A DNA stretch of 64,000 nt from Fervidobacterium thailandense (GCF_001719065.1 NZ_LWAF01000002.1:205243-269242); one strand, 5' to 3'; counted from the first letter of the stretch, positions 51,778 through 61,276 are shown. Program-made: numbers and translations. Notes: a model not told the origin generated them from the letters alone.

Positions 51778-52350
51778 ATGGCGGTCAAGAGAATCCTTCA
51801 GGGCTTTCTGGTAGTTCTCCTCGTTGTCACCGTAATCACCGTACCCGCATGCAAGGGAAGAACAACAAAGGGAGGTGCGGGTATGCTCACGGTTAAGGCT
51901 CCGTTCGAGAACAACGCGGTGATGCCAGTTGAATACACGTGCGATGGCCGTAACGTCAGTCCGGAGCTGAAGATTTCAGGAATACCGTCGAACGCGAAAT
52001 CGGTAGCCGTGATTTGCGATGACCCAGATGCACCGATCGGAACGTTCGTGCATTGGGTGCTGTGGAACGTACCGGTGAGTGGCTCGGAAGTCACGATCCC
52101 AGGTGGTATGCCGAAGACGGCCACGTTATCAAACGGTGCTCGTCAAGGGCTGAACGACTTCGGGCGGATCGGTTACGATGGACCTTGTCCTCCAAAAGGA
52201 CACGGCACACACCATTATCATTTCAAGGTTTACGCGCTCGATACGCTTCTGAACATGGAAGGGAATGTGAAAAAGAAGGAACTGGAAAAGGCGATGGAAG
52301 GGCACATCTTAGCCAAAGGTGAGATTGTAGGTCTCTACGCACGGAAGTAG
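51778..52350 (+). CDS. YbhB/YbcL-family (PEBP-like) lipoprotein
   Basis: About 190 residues. An N-terminal hydrophobic segment ends in TVPAC at about residues 22-26, so it is a probable lipoprotein, although Pro at -2 is unusual for a lipobox. The mature domain has VEYTCDGRNVSPEL, CDDPDAPIGTFVHWVLWN and the late HYHFKVYALD motif of the phosphatidylethanolamine-binding/Raf-kinase-inhibitor fold. The ligand is unknown. GGGAGAGG precedes the ATG. Confidence 0.88.
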   Translation: MAVKRILQGFLVVLLVVTVITVPACKGRTTKGGAGMLTVKAPFENNAVMPVEYTCDGRNVSPELKISGIPSNAKSVAVICDDPDAPIGTFVHWVLWNVPVSGSEVTIPGGMPKTATLSNGARQGLNDFGRIGYDGPCPPKGHGTHHYHFKVYALDTLLNMEGNVKKKELEKAMEGHILAKGEIVGLYARK

Positions 52351-52450
52351 CCGGGCAGAGGAGCGCAGCAGTTTCGAGTTTTCGAGTTAAGGATTCAAAC
52401 CTGAAAGATTGCCGATACGTCCAACACATCAAGGGAGGCTCGAATAAACT

Positions 52451-53797
52451 ATGTACGAAAATGGTAAGGAGCCGCAGATTGTTTACGTGGAAAGGTACGT
52501 GCACGGTGGATACGGCATCGGAAAACTTCCCGGTGGAAAGCTTGTGCTCGTTGAAGGCGGTTACCCTTCCGAGCTGGTCAAAGTGTCAATTACCGAAGAA
52601 CGCAACGACATGGCTTTTGGTAAGGTGGTCGAGATTTTAGAACCGGCCAAGTTCCGTAGGACCCCAAGATGTAAGTATTTCGGAACATGCGGTGGTTGTC
52701 AACTGATGGATGTTGAATACGAGACCCAGCTGGTGCTCAAAAGAGAGATCGTCCAGGACCAGCTGAGGAGGATAGCTAAGCTCGAGACTGAGGTAAACGA
52801 AACCATTCCGAGCGACCTTGAATTCGGTTATCGAAACAAGATGGAATTCTCGTTCGGGTTCAGAGATGGTAGAGTCTTGCTAGGGCTGAAGCGCAGGAAT
52901 TCAATCGAGATTGTGGATGTGGACGAATGCCCCATATCTCCCACCAGTTTCAACAAGGCACTTGCCGTGGTCCCGGAAATAGTTGAAACCACGAAGGTGA
53001 AAATCTACAATCCCGTTCGTCGAACCGGCACACTGAAGCACCTGGTGATGAGGTATTCCCATTCGCACAATCAGACGATGGCCATTTTTGTGACCAAGAC
53101 CGAAACCTTCAGAGAAGCACGGGACATCCGTGCACTTCTTCTAAGAAAGGTGCCGCAAATTAATTCGATCATCCACGTGATGAATTCCTCGGACACGGTG
53201 GTACTCAGGGGCCCGTACAAGACACTTTACGGTTCTGGTGTACTCGAGGTTGAGATGGATTACGAAAAATTCCAGATCCCACCGACCGCGTTCTTCCAGA
53301 ACAACCACCATGTCACGAATAAGATGATAGAGCACGTGGTTAAAAGTCTGGAGCTGGAGGGTAAAGAGACCATCCTTGATCTGTACGCTGGCGTTGGTAC
53401 GTTCACGATGAGACTTGCGATGCTCTCGAAGTTCGTTACCGCGGTGGAAAATGCGCACATAGCGGTCAAGGCTGGTAGGGCAAACGCGAATATAAACAAC
53501 CTGAGGAACGTGAAGTTCGAGGAAGCTGACGTGGAGGAGTTCCTGAAATCCTACGATGGTTCCACGGACGTTGTGGTCCTCGATCCACCAAGAACCGGTG
53601 CCGGGAAGGCCGTCTGTAAAAGAATATTGGAGCTAAAGCCAAAGAAGATTGCGTACATCTCTTGTGATCCCGCAACACTCGCACGTGACCTGGCTATTCT
53701 GAAGGAGCACTACAAAATCAAATCCGTTCAACCGTTCGATATGTTCCCACAAACTTATCACGTGGAGACGGTAGTGGTTCTAGAGAGGATAATGTGA
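52451..53797 (+). CDS. rlmD: 23S rRNA (uracil-5)-methyltransferase, RlmD/TrmA family
   Basis: A SAM-dependent methyltransferase making 5-methyluridine in RNA. About 448 residues. An N-terminal TRAM domain (about 10-65) is followed by 4Fe-4S cysteines Cys74, Cys80, Cys83 and one near 162 (VDECP), then the Rossmann SAM domain with LDLYAGVGTFTM, DPPRTGAG and the catalytic Cys in ISCDPATLARDL. Whether the target is 23S U747/U1939-type or tRNA U54 cannot be fixed by eye; the cluster favours rRNA-type RlmC/RlmD. CAAGGGAGG precedes the ATG. Confidence 0.92.
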   Translation: MYENGKEPQIVYVERYVHGGYGIGKLPGGKLVLVEGGYPSELVKVSITEERNDMAFGKVVEILEPAKFRRTPRCKYFGTCGGCQLMDVEYETQLVLKREIVQDQLRRIAKLETEVNETIPSDLEFGYRNKMEFSFGFRDGRVLLGLKRRNSIEIVDVDECPISPTSFNKALAVVPEIVETTKVKIYNPVRRTGTLKHLVMRYSHSHNQTMAIFVTKTETFREARDIRALLLRKVPQINSIIHVMNSSDTVVLRGPYKTLYGSGVLEVEMDYEKFQIPPTAFFQNNHHVTNKMIEHVVKSLELEGKETILDLYAGVGTFTMRLAMLSKFVTAVENAHIAVKAGRANANINNLRNVKFEEADVEEFLKSYDGSTDVVVLDPPRTGAGKAVCKRILELKPKKIAYISCDPATLARDLAILKEHYKIKSVQPFDMFPQTYHVETVVVLERIM

Positions 53798-53812
53798 GTT
53801 AATGATTTAAAC

Positions 53813-53840
53813 TTGATACATTTGTGAATTATGTTAAAAT
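53813..53840 (+). promoter_or_regulatory. Promoter for fprA
   Basis: TTGATA (53813-53818), a 16-base spacer, and TAAAAT (53835-53840) with an extended TG. Positioned 44 bases before fprA. Confidence 0.65.
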
Positions 53841-53884
53841 ACAATAGAAAGATAATTCGTACGCATCCCGTGGGAGGTGTTACA

Positions 53885-55075
53885 ATGGAGATCGTTGTAA
53901 AGATAGTTGACGGTGTTTACTATGTGGGAGTTAACGACAGGGATACGCACTTGTTTGAGAATATCTGGCCGTTGCCAAAGGGCGTATCGTACAACTCGTA
54001 CCTCATCGTCGACGAGAAAACAGCCCTCGTGGATACGGTTAAGGTCAGCAAAACGAGGGAATACATCGAGAAGATCTCACAAATCTTGAACGGGAAGAAG
54101 CTGGATTACCTCATCATCAACCACATGGAGCCGGACCACAGTGGTGCCATCGCATCGATCGTTCATGCGTATCCGGATGTTAAAATCGTGGGAAACAAGA
54201 AAACCTTCGAGTTTATACGCGCCATGTACCATATCGATGCGAACTTCCATGAGGTTAAAGACGGGGACGAGATAAATCTCGGTTCAAGGACGTTGAAGTT
54301 CTTCATGACACCGATGGTACACTGGCCCGAGACGATGATGACTTACGATACGAAAGACAAGATCCTGTTCTCCGGAGACGCGTTCGGGGGTTTCGGTTCA
54401 CTTGATGGCGGTATCTTCGACGATGAGGTGGACATCAAGTACTTTGAGAACGAGATCAGAAGGTATTATTCCAACATCGTTGGAAAATTTGGTCCGATGG
54501 TGCAAAAGGCACTCCAAAAGCTCAGCTCACTCGAAATTAAGGTCATCTGCTCAACGCACGGACCGGTTTGGAGAACCAACCCGATGCACATAGTTTCAGC
54601 TTACGATCGTTGGAGTAAGTACGAGTACGAAGAGGGAGTGGTTATTGCTTACGGTACGATGTACGGTAACACGGAAAAGATGGCCGACTATATCGCAAGA
54701 GTGCTCGCTGAGGAAGGTGTGAAGAACATTAGGGTGATGAACACTTCCACAACGCATGAGTCGTTCATAATAAACGAGATCTGGAGATTTAAGGGTGTCA
54801 TCCTTGGCACGTGTACGTACAATAACTGGATATTCCCGCCGATGGAGAATTTGGTCATTAACCTGTCACATAAGGGACTACCGAACAGGGTGTTCGGAGT
54901 CTTTGGAACGTACGGATGGAGCGGTGGAGGAGTCAAAGGGTTGCTCGAGTACATCGAGAAGAACAAGTGGAAATTGGTTGGTGAACCGGTGGAAGTCAAC
55001 TTCACACCGAAGGAAGAGGACTTTGAAAAGTTGAGAAGACTGGCGATCGAGATGGCCAAAGCTATTAAGGAATGA
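53885..55075 (+). CDS. fprA: Flavodiiron protein (A-type flavoprotein FprA)
   Basis: Reduces oxygen to water (or nitric oxide to nitrous oxide), protecting anaerobes. About 396 residues. The beta-lactamase-like domain carries the diiron ligands: His80, Glu82, Asp84, His85 in NHMEPDHSG, a later MVHWPETM and SGDAFG, and CSTHGPVW. The C-terminal flavodoxin domain binds FMN with YGTMYGNTEKM. GGGAGGTG precedes the ATG. Monocistronic. Its electrons usually come from rubredoxin, which is not in the window. Confidence 0.96.
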   Translation: MEIVVKIVDGVYYVGVNDRDTHLFENIWPLPKGVSYNSYLIVDEKTALVDTVKVSKTREYIEKISQILNGKKLDYLIINHMEPDHSGAIASIVHAYPDVKIVGNKKTFEFIRAMYHIDANFHEVKDGDEINLGSRTLKFFMTPMVHWPETMMTYDTKDKILFSGDAFGGFGSLDGGIFDDEVDIKYFENEIRRYYSNIVGKFGPMVQKALQKLSSLEIKVICSTHGPVWRTNPMHIVSAYDRWSKYEYEEGVVIAYGTMYGNTEKMADYIARVLAEEGVKNIRVMNTSTTHESFIINEIWRFKGVILGTCTYNNWIFPPMENLVINLSHKGLPNRVFGVFGTYGWSGGGVKGLLEYIEKNKWKLVGEPVEVNFTPKEEDFEKLRRLAIEMAKAIKE

Positions 55076-55088
55076 GCAAATGAAAGAT

Positions 55089-55111
55089 ACGCCCGCCGTC
55101 CTGGCGGGCGT
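55089..55111. terminator. GC-rich hairpin between convergent fprA and dehydrogenase
   Basis: ACGCCCGCC / GGCGGGCGT with loop GTCCT, a nine-base-pair stem. The T-tract is poor on both sides, so it may be a weak intrinsic terminator for fprA or a stabilising hairpin. Confidence 0.5.
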
Positions 55112-55130
55112 TCGCATGTTTATATTGCAC

Positions 55131-56099
55131 TTAAATTTCGTACACCAGGTTCCTCGGTATCCTTCCTTCCATCACGTCTATGATGTTCAGTGCCACCATC
55201 TCCGACATGCGCTCACGCGTTTCGTAAGTAGCCGAACCGATGTGCGGCAACAGGACAACGTTATCCAACTTTTCAAGTCCGGGTGTAAGCTCCGGTTCGT
55301 TTTCGTAGACGTCGAACCCGGCACCTGCGATCTTGCCTTCTTTAAGTGCCTCGTAAAGCGCCTGTTCGTCCACAACAGGTCCGCGTGCGGTGTTCACAAG
55401 TATGGCGGTGGGTTTCATCAAAGATATCCTTTCCCTATCGATCAAGTGGTACGTTTCCTTCGTTAGTGGCGTGTGGATGGAGATGAAATCGGAAACCTTC
55501 ATCAATTCGTCGAGAGGCAGGTACGTTGCGTGGTATTGGTGCTCGATATCCTCGGGTAGCCTCCTCCGATTGTGGTAAACGACCCTCATGCCGAAGCCCA
55601 AGGCTCTCCTGGCAACCGCTTGACCTATACGACCCATACCGACGATTCCAATTGTCTTTCCAAACAGGTCGTATCCAAGAAACAGTTTCGGCTTCCAGCC
55701 TACGAATTTACCCTCGCGCACGAACCGGTCTGCCTCGACAATCCTCCTTGCCACCGCCAAGATGAGAGCGAAGGCGATATCGGCCGTCGCCTCGGTCAGC
55801 ACACCGGGGGTGTTCGTCACGTAGATGCCACGTTCTCTTGCCGCACCGACGTCGATGTTGTTGTAACCCACCGCGTAGTTCGCTATGATTTTCGCTTTTT
55901 TGAGCGAGTAGATGAATTCCCTATCGATAGGATCTCTGAGTTGCGTGATGATCGCATCCGCATCGGCCGCTCGCTCCATCATCTCTTCTTTGGTCAAAAA
56001 CTCTTCTCCTTTGTAAACGTCGACCTCGCAGCCGCGCTCAAGGAGCATCTTTATACCCTTATCCGGTATATCGTACGTGACAAAAACTTTCACATTCAC
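55131..56099 (-). CDS. D-isomer 2-hydroxyacid dehydrogenase, glyoxylate/hydroxypyruvate reductase type
   Basis: About 322 residues. NAD(P)-binding VGMGRIGQAVARRA, catalytic Arg in NTARGPVVDE, Glu in DVYENEPEL and His in LPHIGSATYETR are all intact. The N-terminal NYAVGYNNIDV is typical of the glyoxylate reductase (GyaR) branch. It reduces glyoxylate or hydroxypyruvate to glycolate or D-glycerate. The GTG overlaps the amidohydrolase stop by four bases (GTGA), so the two are co-transcribed. The exact substrate is inferred. Confidence 0.92.
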   Translation of the reverse strand: MNVKVFVTYDIPDKGIKMLLERGCEVDVYKGEEFLTKEEMMERAADADAIITQLRDPIDREFIYSLKKAKIIANYAVGYNNIDVGAARERGIYVTNTPGVLTEATADIAFALILAVARRIVEADRFVREGKFVGWKPKLFLGYDLFGKTIGIVGMGRIGQAVARRALGFGMRVVYHNRRRLPEDIEHQYHATYLPLDELMKVSDFISIHTPLTKETYHLIDRERISLMKPTAILVNTARGPVVDEQALYEALKEGKIAGAGFDVYENEPELTPGLEKLDNVVLLPHIGSATYETRERMSEMVALNIIDVMEGRIPRNLVYEI

Positions 56100-57250
56100 T
56101 CACCCCACCAACGTACTTCCTCACCTTCGATAAAGACTTTTTCAACGCGCGCTTGTGGAAGGAACGGGTCGTTGTCCCAGATAACGATATCCGCGTCTTT
56201 TCCAACTTCGAGGGAACCAACCCTGTCATCTATTTCGAGTATCTTCGCCGCGTTAATTGTCAACATCTTCAAAAGGTCTTCTTTCTTTGCACCGTACTTC
56301 ATAGCCAGAGCCGCATGTATGTTCGCAAACTCCAGATGAGTCACCGGATGGTCTACCATGATAGCGCACAGGACACCCTTTTCGTTGAGTATCCTGACGT
56401 TTTCGTAGGTCAGATCCTTGGTTTCTATCTTCGTTCTGAATCCGAAAGGTCCAACGACAACAGGAACCTTGTTCTCAACTAAATAATCGACCACTTTGTA
56501 AGCTTCGGTTCCATGCTCTATGACCAATCTGAAGTTGAACTCCTTCGCAATGCGGATAGCCGTTACGATGTCCTGTGCACGGTGCGCGTGCACGCGTGCT
56601 GGAATCTCACCACGGAGTACGAGTTCTCCAACCTCGAGCTTCGGGTCTCTGTCGAGGAAAACACCGTCCTTCTCTATCGCCCTGCGTTTCTTCTCCATGT
56701 AATCCTGGACCTTCATAAAGTAGTTCCTCATCAGTGCCGCGATGCCGAGCCTTGTGGATGGCATCTTCTTCATCTCGCCGTAGACGCGCTTGGGATTCTC
56801 GCCGGTGGCCATTTTCAACCCCGCTGGTGCCCTAACGATACACTTGTCGACGATGTTGCTCTTGAACTTCAGGATCGCACCTTGCCCACCTATCACGTTC
56901 GCACTACCGGGCACGATCATAACCGTTGTGAAACCGCCCAACAGTGCCCGTTTGATGGCCACATCGTAGGGATTGAACGCATCGATCGCGCGAACATCCG
57001 GTGTGATCGGATCGGTCATCTCGTTACCATCTTGCATAAAACCGACGGCTTCCTCGTACAATCCAATGTGCGAATGCGCATCGATGAATCCTGGAAGTAC
57101 GTACTTTCCCGTTGCGTCGACCGTTTGATCGGCTTTGACCCGCAGATTCTTCCCAAGTTTCGCTATCTTTCCATCTTCGACCAGTATATCCCCAACAAAC
57201 GGCTCACCAACAATCGGAACCACGGTTCCACCTTTTATAAGTAACTTCAT
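56096..57250 (-). CDS. Amidohydrolase (imidazolonepropionase/dihydroorotase-like fold)
   Basis: About 384 residues, a metal-dependent amidohydrolase. The first metal motif is DAHSHIG; further ligands are in ARVHAHRAQD, LVIEHGTEAY and the catalytic Asp in MVDHPVTH; the closing motif is GSLEVGKDADIVIWD. Unlike dihydroorotase, it has HSH/HAH patterns of the imidazolonepropionase/uncharacterised amidohydrolase branch. Substrate unknown. The ATG at 57250 has GGGCGGAAGG before it; a longer frame to 57334 is not supported. Confidence 0.88.
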   Translation of the reverse strand: MKLLIKGGTVVPIVGEPFVGDILVEDGKIAKLGKNLRVKADQTVDATGKYVLPGFIDAHSHIGLYEEAVGFMQDGNEMTDPITPDVRAIDAFNPYDVAIKRALLGGFTTVMIVPGSANVIGGQGAILKFKSNIVDKCIVRAPAGLKMATGENPKRVYGEMKKMPSTRLGIAALMRNYFMKVQDYMEKKRRAIEKDGVFLDRDPKLEVGELVLRGEIPARVHAHRAQDIVTAIRIAKEFNFRLVIEHGTEAYKVVDYLVENKVPVVVGPFGFRTKIETKDLTYENVRILNEKGVLCAIMVDHPVTHLEFANIHAALAMKYGAKKEDLLKMLTINAAKILEIDDRVGSLEVGKDADIVIWDNDPFLPQARVEKVFIEGEEVRWWGE

Positions 57251-57378
57251 CCTTCCGCCCCTCCCGTCTTCCAGAGTCCTCAGAAATATTCTACCACAAA
57301 AAATTCGTACAACGAACAAAGATTTCCGGCGCAAAATCGAAATCTAAAATATGTTGTAACATAAAACGGTGGTTTTTG

Positions 57379-57387
57379 TGATAAAAT
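57379..57387 (+). promoter_or_regulatory. Possible -10 for recJ
   Basis: TGATAAAAT: TAAAAT at 57382-57387 with an extended TG, 45 bases before recJ. The nearest -35-like TTGTAA is 22 bases away, so only the -10 is credible. Confidence 0.4.
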
Positions 57388-57431
57388 ACGGGAAGAAAAA
57401 GAAAATCTAATTTGGAAAGGTTGAGGAGCTG

Positions 57432-60383
57432 ATGAGATGGGAAATCAGACAAGTTGATGAGTCTTTGGTCAACCAGCTCGCCGGTGAGCTGAACGTTCCG
57501 CGGCTGGTCGCAAAGTTGCTGGTCATACGCGGGATTACGAACGTGCAAGATGCCCGCGTGTTCTTATCCCCCACCAAGAGCATCCTGCGTTCGCCGTTTT
57601 TGATGCGCGATATGGATAAGGCCGTGGAAATCCTTCTCCGAGCCCGCGATTATGGGGAGAAGGTGGTAGTCCACGGGGATTACGACGTGGATGGTATAAC
57701 CGGTACCGCCGTGCTCTACACCTTCCTGAGCGAGAATGGCTGGCTCGTGGACTACTACATCCCCAAGCGGCTGGACAACGGTTACGGAGTTCAGCCACAA
57801 TTTGTGGAAGAAGCTGCAAACAACAGTGTAAAAGTGATTCTCACTGTTGATTGTGGAATCACAGCCTTCGAAGCAGCGAAACGCGCTCGTGAACTCGGCA
57901 TAAAGATGGTTATAACGGACCACCACGAACCCAAAGAAGTATTACCGGAGGCGGACGCGATCGTTAACCCGAAGCGCGCAGACGATCCCTATCCCTTCAA
58001 AGGGTTCGCCGGTGTGGGAGTAGCTTACAAGCTGGTCAGTGCACTGGCAGAAAGGTTGAATTTACATCCGTCGCTGGTCGACGAGCTACTTGATCTTGTT
58101 GCGCTGGGCACAGTTGCGGATATGGTGGAGTTACTCGACGAGAACAGGTACATCGTGAGGGAAGGTCTTAAGAAACTTAACACTACAGCCAAGTTGGGAA
58201 TAATCAAGCTACTTCAAAAACTCGGTATTGGTGTTGTCAGTACGAGGGATATCGGTTACAGGATTGCTCCGAAGTTGAACGCTGCCGGAAGACTTGATTC
58301 GCCGGAGGATGCGTTCAAGCTCATAATCACCAAAGATGATGCCAACGCAACGGAGCTGGTTGAAATCCTGTTAGGTTACAACGCCACCAGGCAGGGGATA
58401 GAGGCGAAGATTTACAACGAGGCCGTACAGATGATAGAGTCTCACGGGTTCCACCAGCTACCCGTAGTCGTGGCGTACGGCTACGGCTGGCACTTGGGTG
58501 TCATTGGAATCGTGGCAACCAGGCTTGTGCACCTTTACAACAAACCGGTAATGGTCATATCCATAGAGAACGGACTCGGACGCGGTTCGGCAAGAAGTAT
58601 TGAAGGGGTCAACATCATCGAACTTCTTCAAGACTTTCGCGAAATCTTCGAAGACTTCGGCGGGCATACGATGGCCCTCGGATTTACGATCAGGGAGGAG
58701 AAGATTCCAGAACTGATAGAAGCGATTAAGGGTAAGATTTCAGAGGAGATGATCCAGGCAGAACCGGTCGTTTATATTGACGAGAGGATCTCCGTTGAGG
58801 ACATCAACGAAGACGTGATAAAGGCCGTCGAGATGCTCGAACCGTACGGACACGGTAATCCGGAGCCCGTCTTTTTGATCGAGAAGAGCGACGTGGAGAG
58901 GTTCAAAATCTTCGGAGAGTCTGGTTACAACGTCAGGCTGACGATAAAGGGGCCGGCTCGCAGTATCGAAGGTGTCGGGTTCGGATTAAAACTTCCACCG
59001 GGTGAGCTCTTCGGTATACAACCTCAGCTCGTGAAAATGGATGTCGTGGGTAATTTGAGGTACGTGGACAACACGATCCAGATGAATATCATAGATTTGA
59101 GGATACACAACGTTGGTTACAACGAGATGGTAGAACGGGCGTTCATAAACTCGTTCATCGCTAACTGGCGCGAACAGAAAGAAGAAGAGTACTGGAGTAA
59201 CGACTTTGAGGACGACATCATGTCCCGCGTGCCAAAGATTGCCGAACTTTGCAAGCTAAAACCTCCGGTTCTGATAAGTTTTCGAATGCCCTATCGAAAC
59301 GCGTTTTTCTACAAACTTGCAAAACACGGGCGTTTACTCATAATCAACCCGTCGAGCACGGAAGCGATGCACGTTTACGAAAGTCTCCAAAGACACAACA
59401 TACCTGGACTCACGCTGGTGAATTCACTCAACAGGTCTTTGGGACAGCACGTTATCACAAACGCTGTTTGTGCCGACAAGTTCGGGATTTCACCGGACGA
59501 GTTCGATTTCGTTGTTCTCAACGAAATCCAGTTCTTGAAAAACATCGAACCGAACCTGTACGACAGAATCGTTAGAATCTTTGGAAAGAGGGCGTTCTTT
59601 ACCACGGTCTATTCTTTTGAAACAACGCTTCCCTACTACGAAGTGGACTCGAAGCTCGATTTTTCCATTGAAGATAAGAGAAACCAACCGAAATCACTCA
59701 ACAACGGTAGTGCGCACCTGGTTTACATGTTCTCCTCACACTCCTCGGTCGAAGCGTTTTTCAACCATTACGTGAAGAAAGTATCCTCGAGGGACGTGGT
59801 GTTTTACTCACCGCAACTTGCACCTTTCCAGAGGCTGATAATCTCAAATTTGGTGCGCAAGCACAAGGTAAAGAAACTCGTCTCGTCGACCAACAACGAC
59901 TCGATACCATCACTTTTTGGAAAGGCAGAGGTTAGACTCTTCGACTTTCCTTACACCTTCAGTGAAATAATCGATGCGGTGAGTGGAGATGGAACCGTGC
60001 TCCTCCAACTTAACTATTCGTCCCAGGACATTGTAAAGAAACGGGAAATGCTCAGGAAACTCTTCCCGGCACAAGATGAGATCGAGAGACTGGTTGACGA
60101 ACTCAACACTTACCTGCCGATGAAGTTGCAGGAATTCGAGAGCTTTGTGTCGAACCTCCAGGTACCTAAGGGTGTGGTACGGAGTATTTACGTCGACCTT
60201 GGTGGCCTAAAGGATAACATCGTCCATCCCGTTGACTTCTCACCCGAACGTGTGTTGCGACTGAGCGAGAGGGAGATTGAACTGAGTTACTTTGAGCGGT
60301 ACACCATGCAACTGGAATCCCTGAGTGTTAGGGATGTTTACAAACTGATTGACGAGCGGTACGTTTACGGCGTGGAAATTTGA
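57432..60383 (+). CDS. recJ: Single-stranded-DNA exonuclease RecJ with long C-terminal domain
   Basis: A 5'-3' single-strand exonuclease of recombination and repair. About 983 residues, versus roughly 550-600 for a minimal RecJ. The DHH core shows HGDYDVDGITGTA, TVDCGI, TDHHEPKE and GTVADMV; the DHHA1 domain shows GRGSARSIEG and FGGHTMALGF; an OB-fold follows to about 570. The remaining ~400 residues resemble a degenerate helicase-like module (for example FDFVVLNEIQFL and VVFYSPQLAPFQ), without intact Walker motifs. ATG start; the gene ends next to ruvX. Confidence 0.93.
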   Translation: MRWEIRQVDESLVNQLAGELNVPRLVAKLLVIRGITNVQDARVFLSPTKSILRSPFLMRDMDKAVEILLRARDYGEKVVVHGDYDVDGITGTAVLYTFLSENGWLVDYYIPKRLDNGYGVQPQFVEEAANNSVKVILTVDCGITAFEAAKRARELGIKMVITDHHEPKEVLPEADAIVNPKRADDPYPFKGFAGVGVAYKLVSALAERLNLHPSLVDELLDLVALGTVADMVELLDENRYIVREGLKKLNTTAKLGIIKLLQKLGIGVVSTRDIGYRIAPKLNAAGRLDSPEDAFKLIITKDDANATELVEILLGYNATRQGIEAKIYNEAVQMIESHGFHQLPVVVAYGYGWHLGVIGIVATRLVHLYNKPVMVISIENGLGRGSARSIEGVNIIELLQDFREIFEDFGGHTMALGFTIREEKIPELIEAIKGKISEEMIQAEPVVYIDERISVEDINEDVIKAVEMLEPYGHGNPEPVFLIEKSDVERFKIFGESGYNVRLTIKGPARSIEGVGFGLKLPPGELFGIQPQLVKMDVVGNLRYVDNTIQMNIIDLRIHNVGYNEMVERAFINSFIANWREQKEEEYWSNDFEDDIMSRVPKIAELCKLKPPVLISFRMPYRNAFFYKLAKHGRLLIINPSSTEAMHVYESLQRHNIPGLTLVNSLNRSLGQHVITNAVCADKFGISPDEFDFVVLNEIQFLKNIEPNLYDRIVRIFGKRAFFTTVYSFETTLPYYEVDSKLDFSIEDKRNQPKSLNNGSAHLVYMFSSHSSVEAFFNHYVKKVSSRDVVFYSPQLAPFQRLIISNLVRKHKVKKLVSSTNNDSIPSLFGKAEVRLFDFPYTFSEIIDAVSGDGTVLLQLNYSSQDIVKKREMLRKLFPAQDEIERLVDELNTYLPMKLQEFESFVSNLQVPKGVVRSIYVDLGGLKDNIVHPVDFSPERVLRLSEREIELSYFERYTMQLESLSVRDVYKLIDERYVYGVEI

Positions 60384-60399
60384 AAACACGAAAAGACCA

Positions 60400-61140
60400 G
60401 TGGAGGCGTTGACTATAATCGCCGTAGATTACGGTAAAGTCAAATGCGGTTACGCGGTCGGTACACTCTTCGTAGCCGAGAGTGGAACAGTTAGCAAGAA
60501 GGAATTATTTGAGAAGATAAAGGCGCACGACAAGGTGATACTTGGTCTGCCACTCTCGATGAGTGGCAATTACTCTTCTCAGACATTCGAAGTCCTACAA
60601 TTCGGGCTGAAGTTACTGGACTTGGGTAAAGAAGTTTACCTTGTCGACGAACGCCTGACAACGAAGATGGCGAAAACGTACGGTAAAATCGACGATGATC
60701 GTTTCAGTGCCGAACAACTCCTTCTTACTTTTATCCAAAACCCCGCAACTGGTACAAAGTTCTCGAAGAAAACCACCGAGTGCGAGTTAGATAAGGGTGT
60801 GTGCAAGCTGGAAAACAATCAAACACTCATCGTTTTCGAAGTTCCCATAGATGAAAAACTCGGTCCCCTGCTCCGCGTTGACTCCAAAGACGCGGCGGCC
60901 GTGGGATTTTCGAGGGATCCTTACACCGCGTACACCATGTTCAAAAACGGTCTTTTCGTGCTCAGAGTTTGGGATGATCTTCTGAGCTGGGTGGAAAAAA
61001 AGAAGATTGAAAGTAGGCAGTTTTGTATTATAATTAATGTTGATTTCGGACACTTTTTGTCCGACATTTTGGAGCTCCTTATGCAAGAGAACATCCAAAT
61101 TCGTACGATCTTCTGCAAAACTAAAGACGCGTGCTCGTAG
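60400..61140 (+). CDS. ruvX: RuvX/YqgF-like RNase H-fold protein with C-terminal extension
   Basis: About 246 residues, against about 140 for a normal RuvX. The N-terminal ~130 residues carry AVDYGKVKCGYAVG, LGLPLSMSGNYSSQT and VDERLTT, the RNase H-fold motifs of the family (16S rRNA processing, or Holliday-junction resolvase-like). The C-terminal ~110 residues are unfamiliar and mixed alpha/beta. The GTG at 60400 is used; the site is weak. The TAG stop (61138-61140) lies inside the tRNA-Arg gene, and a promoter for that tRNA lies within the end of this frame, so check whether the extension is really translated. Confidence 0.8.
   Translation: MEALTIIAVDYGKVKCGYAVGTLFVAESGTVSKKELFEKIKAHDKVILGLPLSMSGNYSSQTFEVLQFGLKLLDLGKEVYLVDERLTTKMAKTYGKIDDDRFSAEQLLLTFIQNPATGTKFSKKTTECELDKGVCKLENNQTLIVFEVPIDEKLGPLLRVDSKDAAAVGFSRDPYTAYTMFKNGLFVLRVWDDLLSWVEKKKIESRQFCIIINVDFGHFLSDILELLMQENIQIRTIFCKTKDACS
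61007..61034 (+). promoter_or_regulatory. Promoter for tRNA-Arg inside ruvX
   Basis: TTGAAA (61007-61012), a 16-base spacer and TATAAT (61029-61034), within the ruvX coding frame. Transcription would start about 90 bases before the tRNA 5' end. Confidence 0.55.
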
Positions 61141-61206
61141 CTCAAGTGGATAGAGCATCGGACTCCGGATCCGAGTGTGCGGGTTCGAGTCCCGCCGAGC
61201 ACGCCA
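61131..61206 (+). tRNA. tRNA-Arg (anticodon CCG)
   Basis: A 76-base cloverleaf: acceptor GTGCTCG / CGAGCAC, D arm GCTC/GAGC, anticodon stem TCGGA/TCCGA with loop CTCCGGA (anticodon CCG at 61165-61167, reading CGG), T arm GCGGG/CCCGC with TTCGAGT, discriminator G and encoded CCA (61204-61206). Its first ten bases overlap the end of ruvX. Confidence 0.97.
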
Positions 61207-61276
61207 GTCACGCCCGATGCGTCGAATCGTTGTTATGAACAGTCGACGGCACAGGAGCGGAAGAGGAGGCCAAGAA

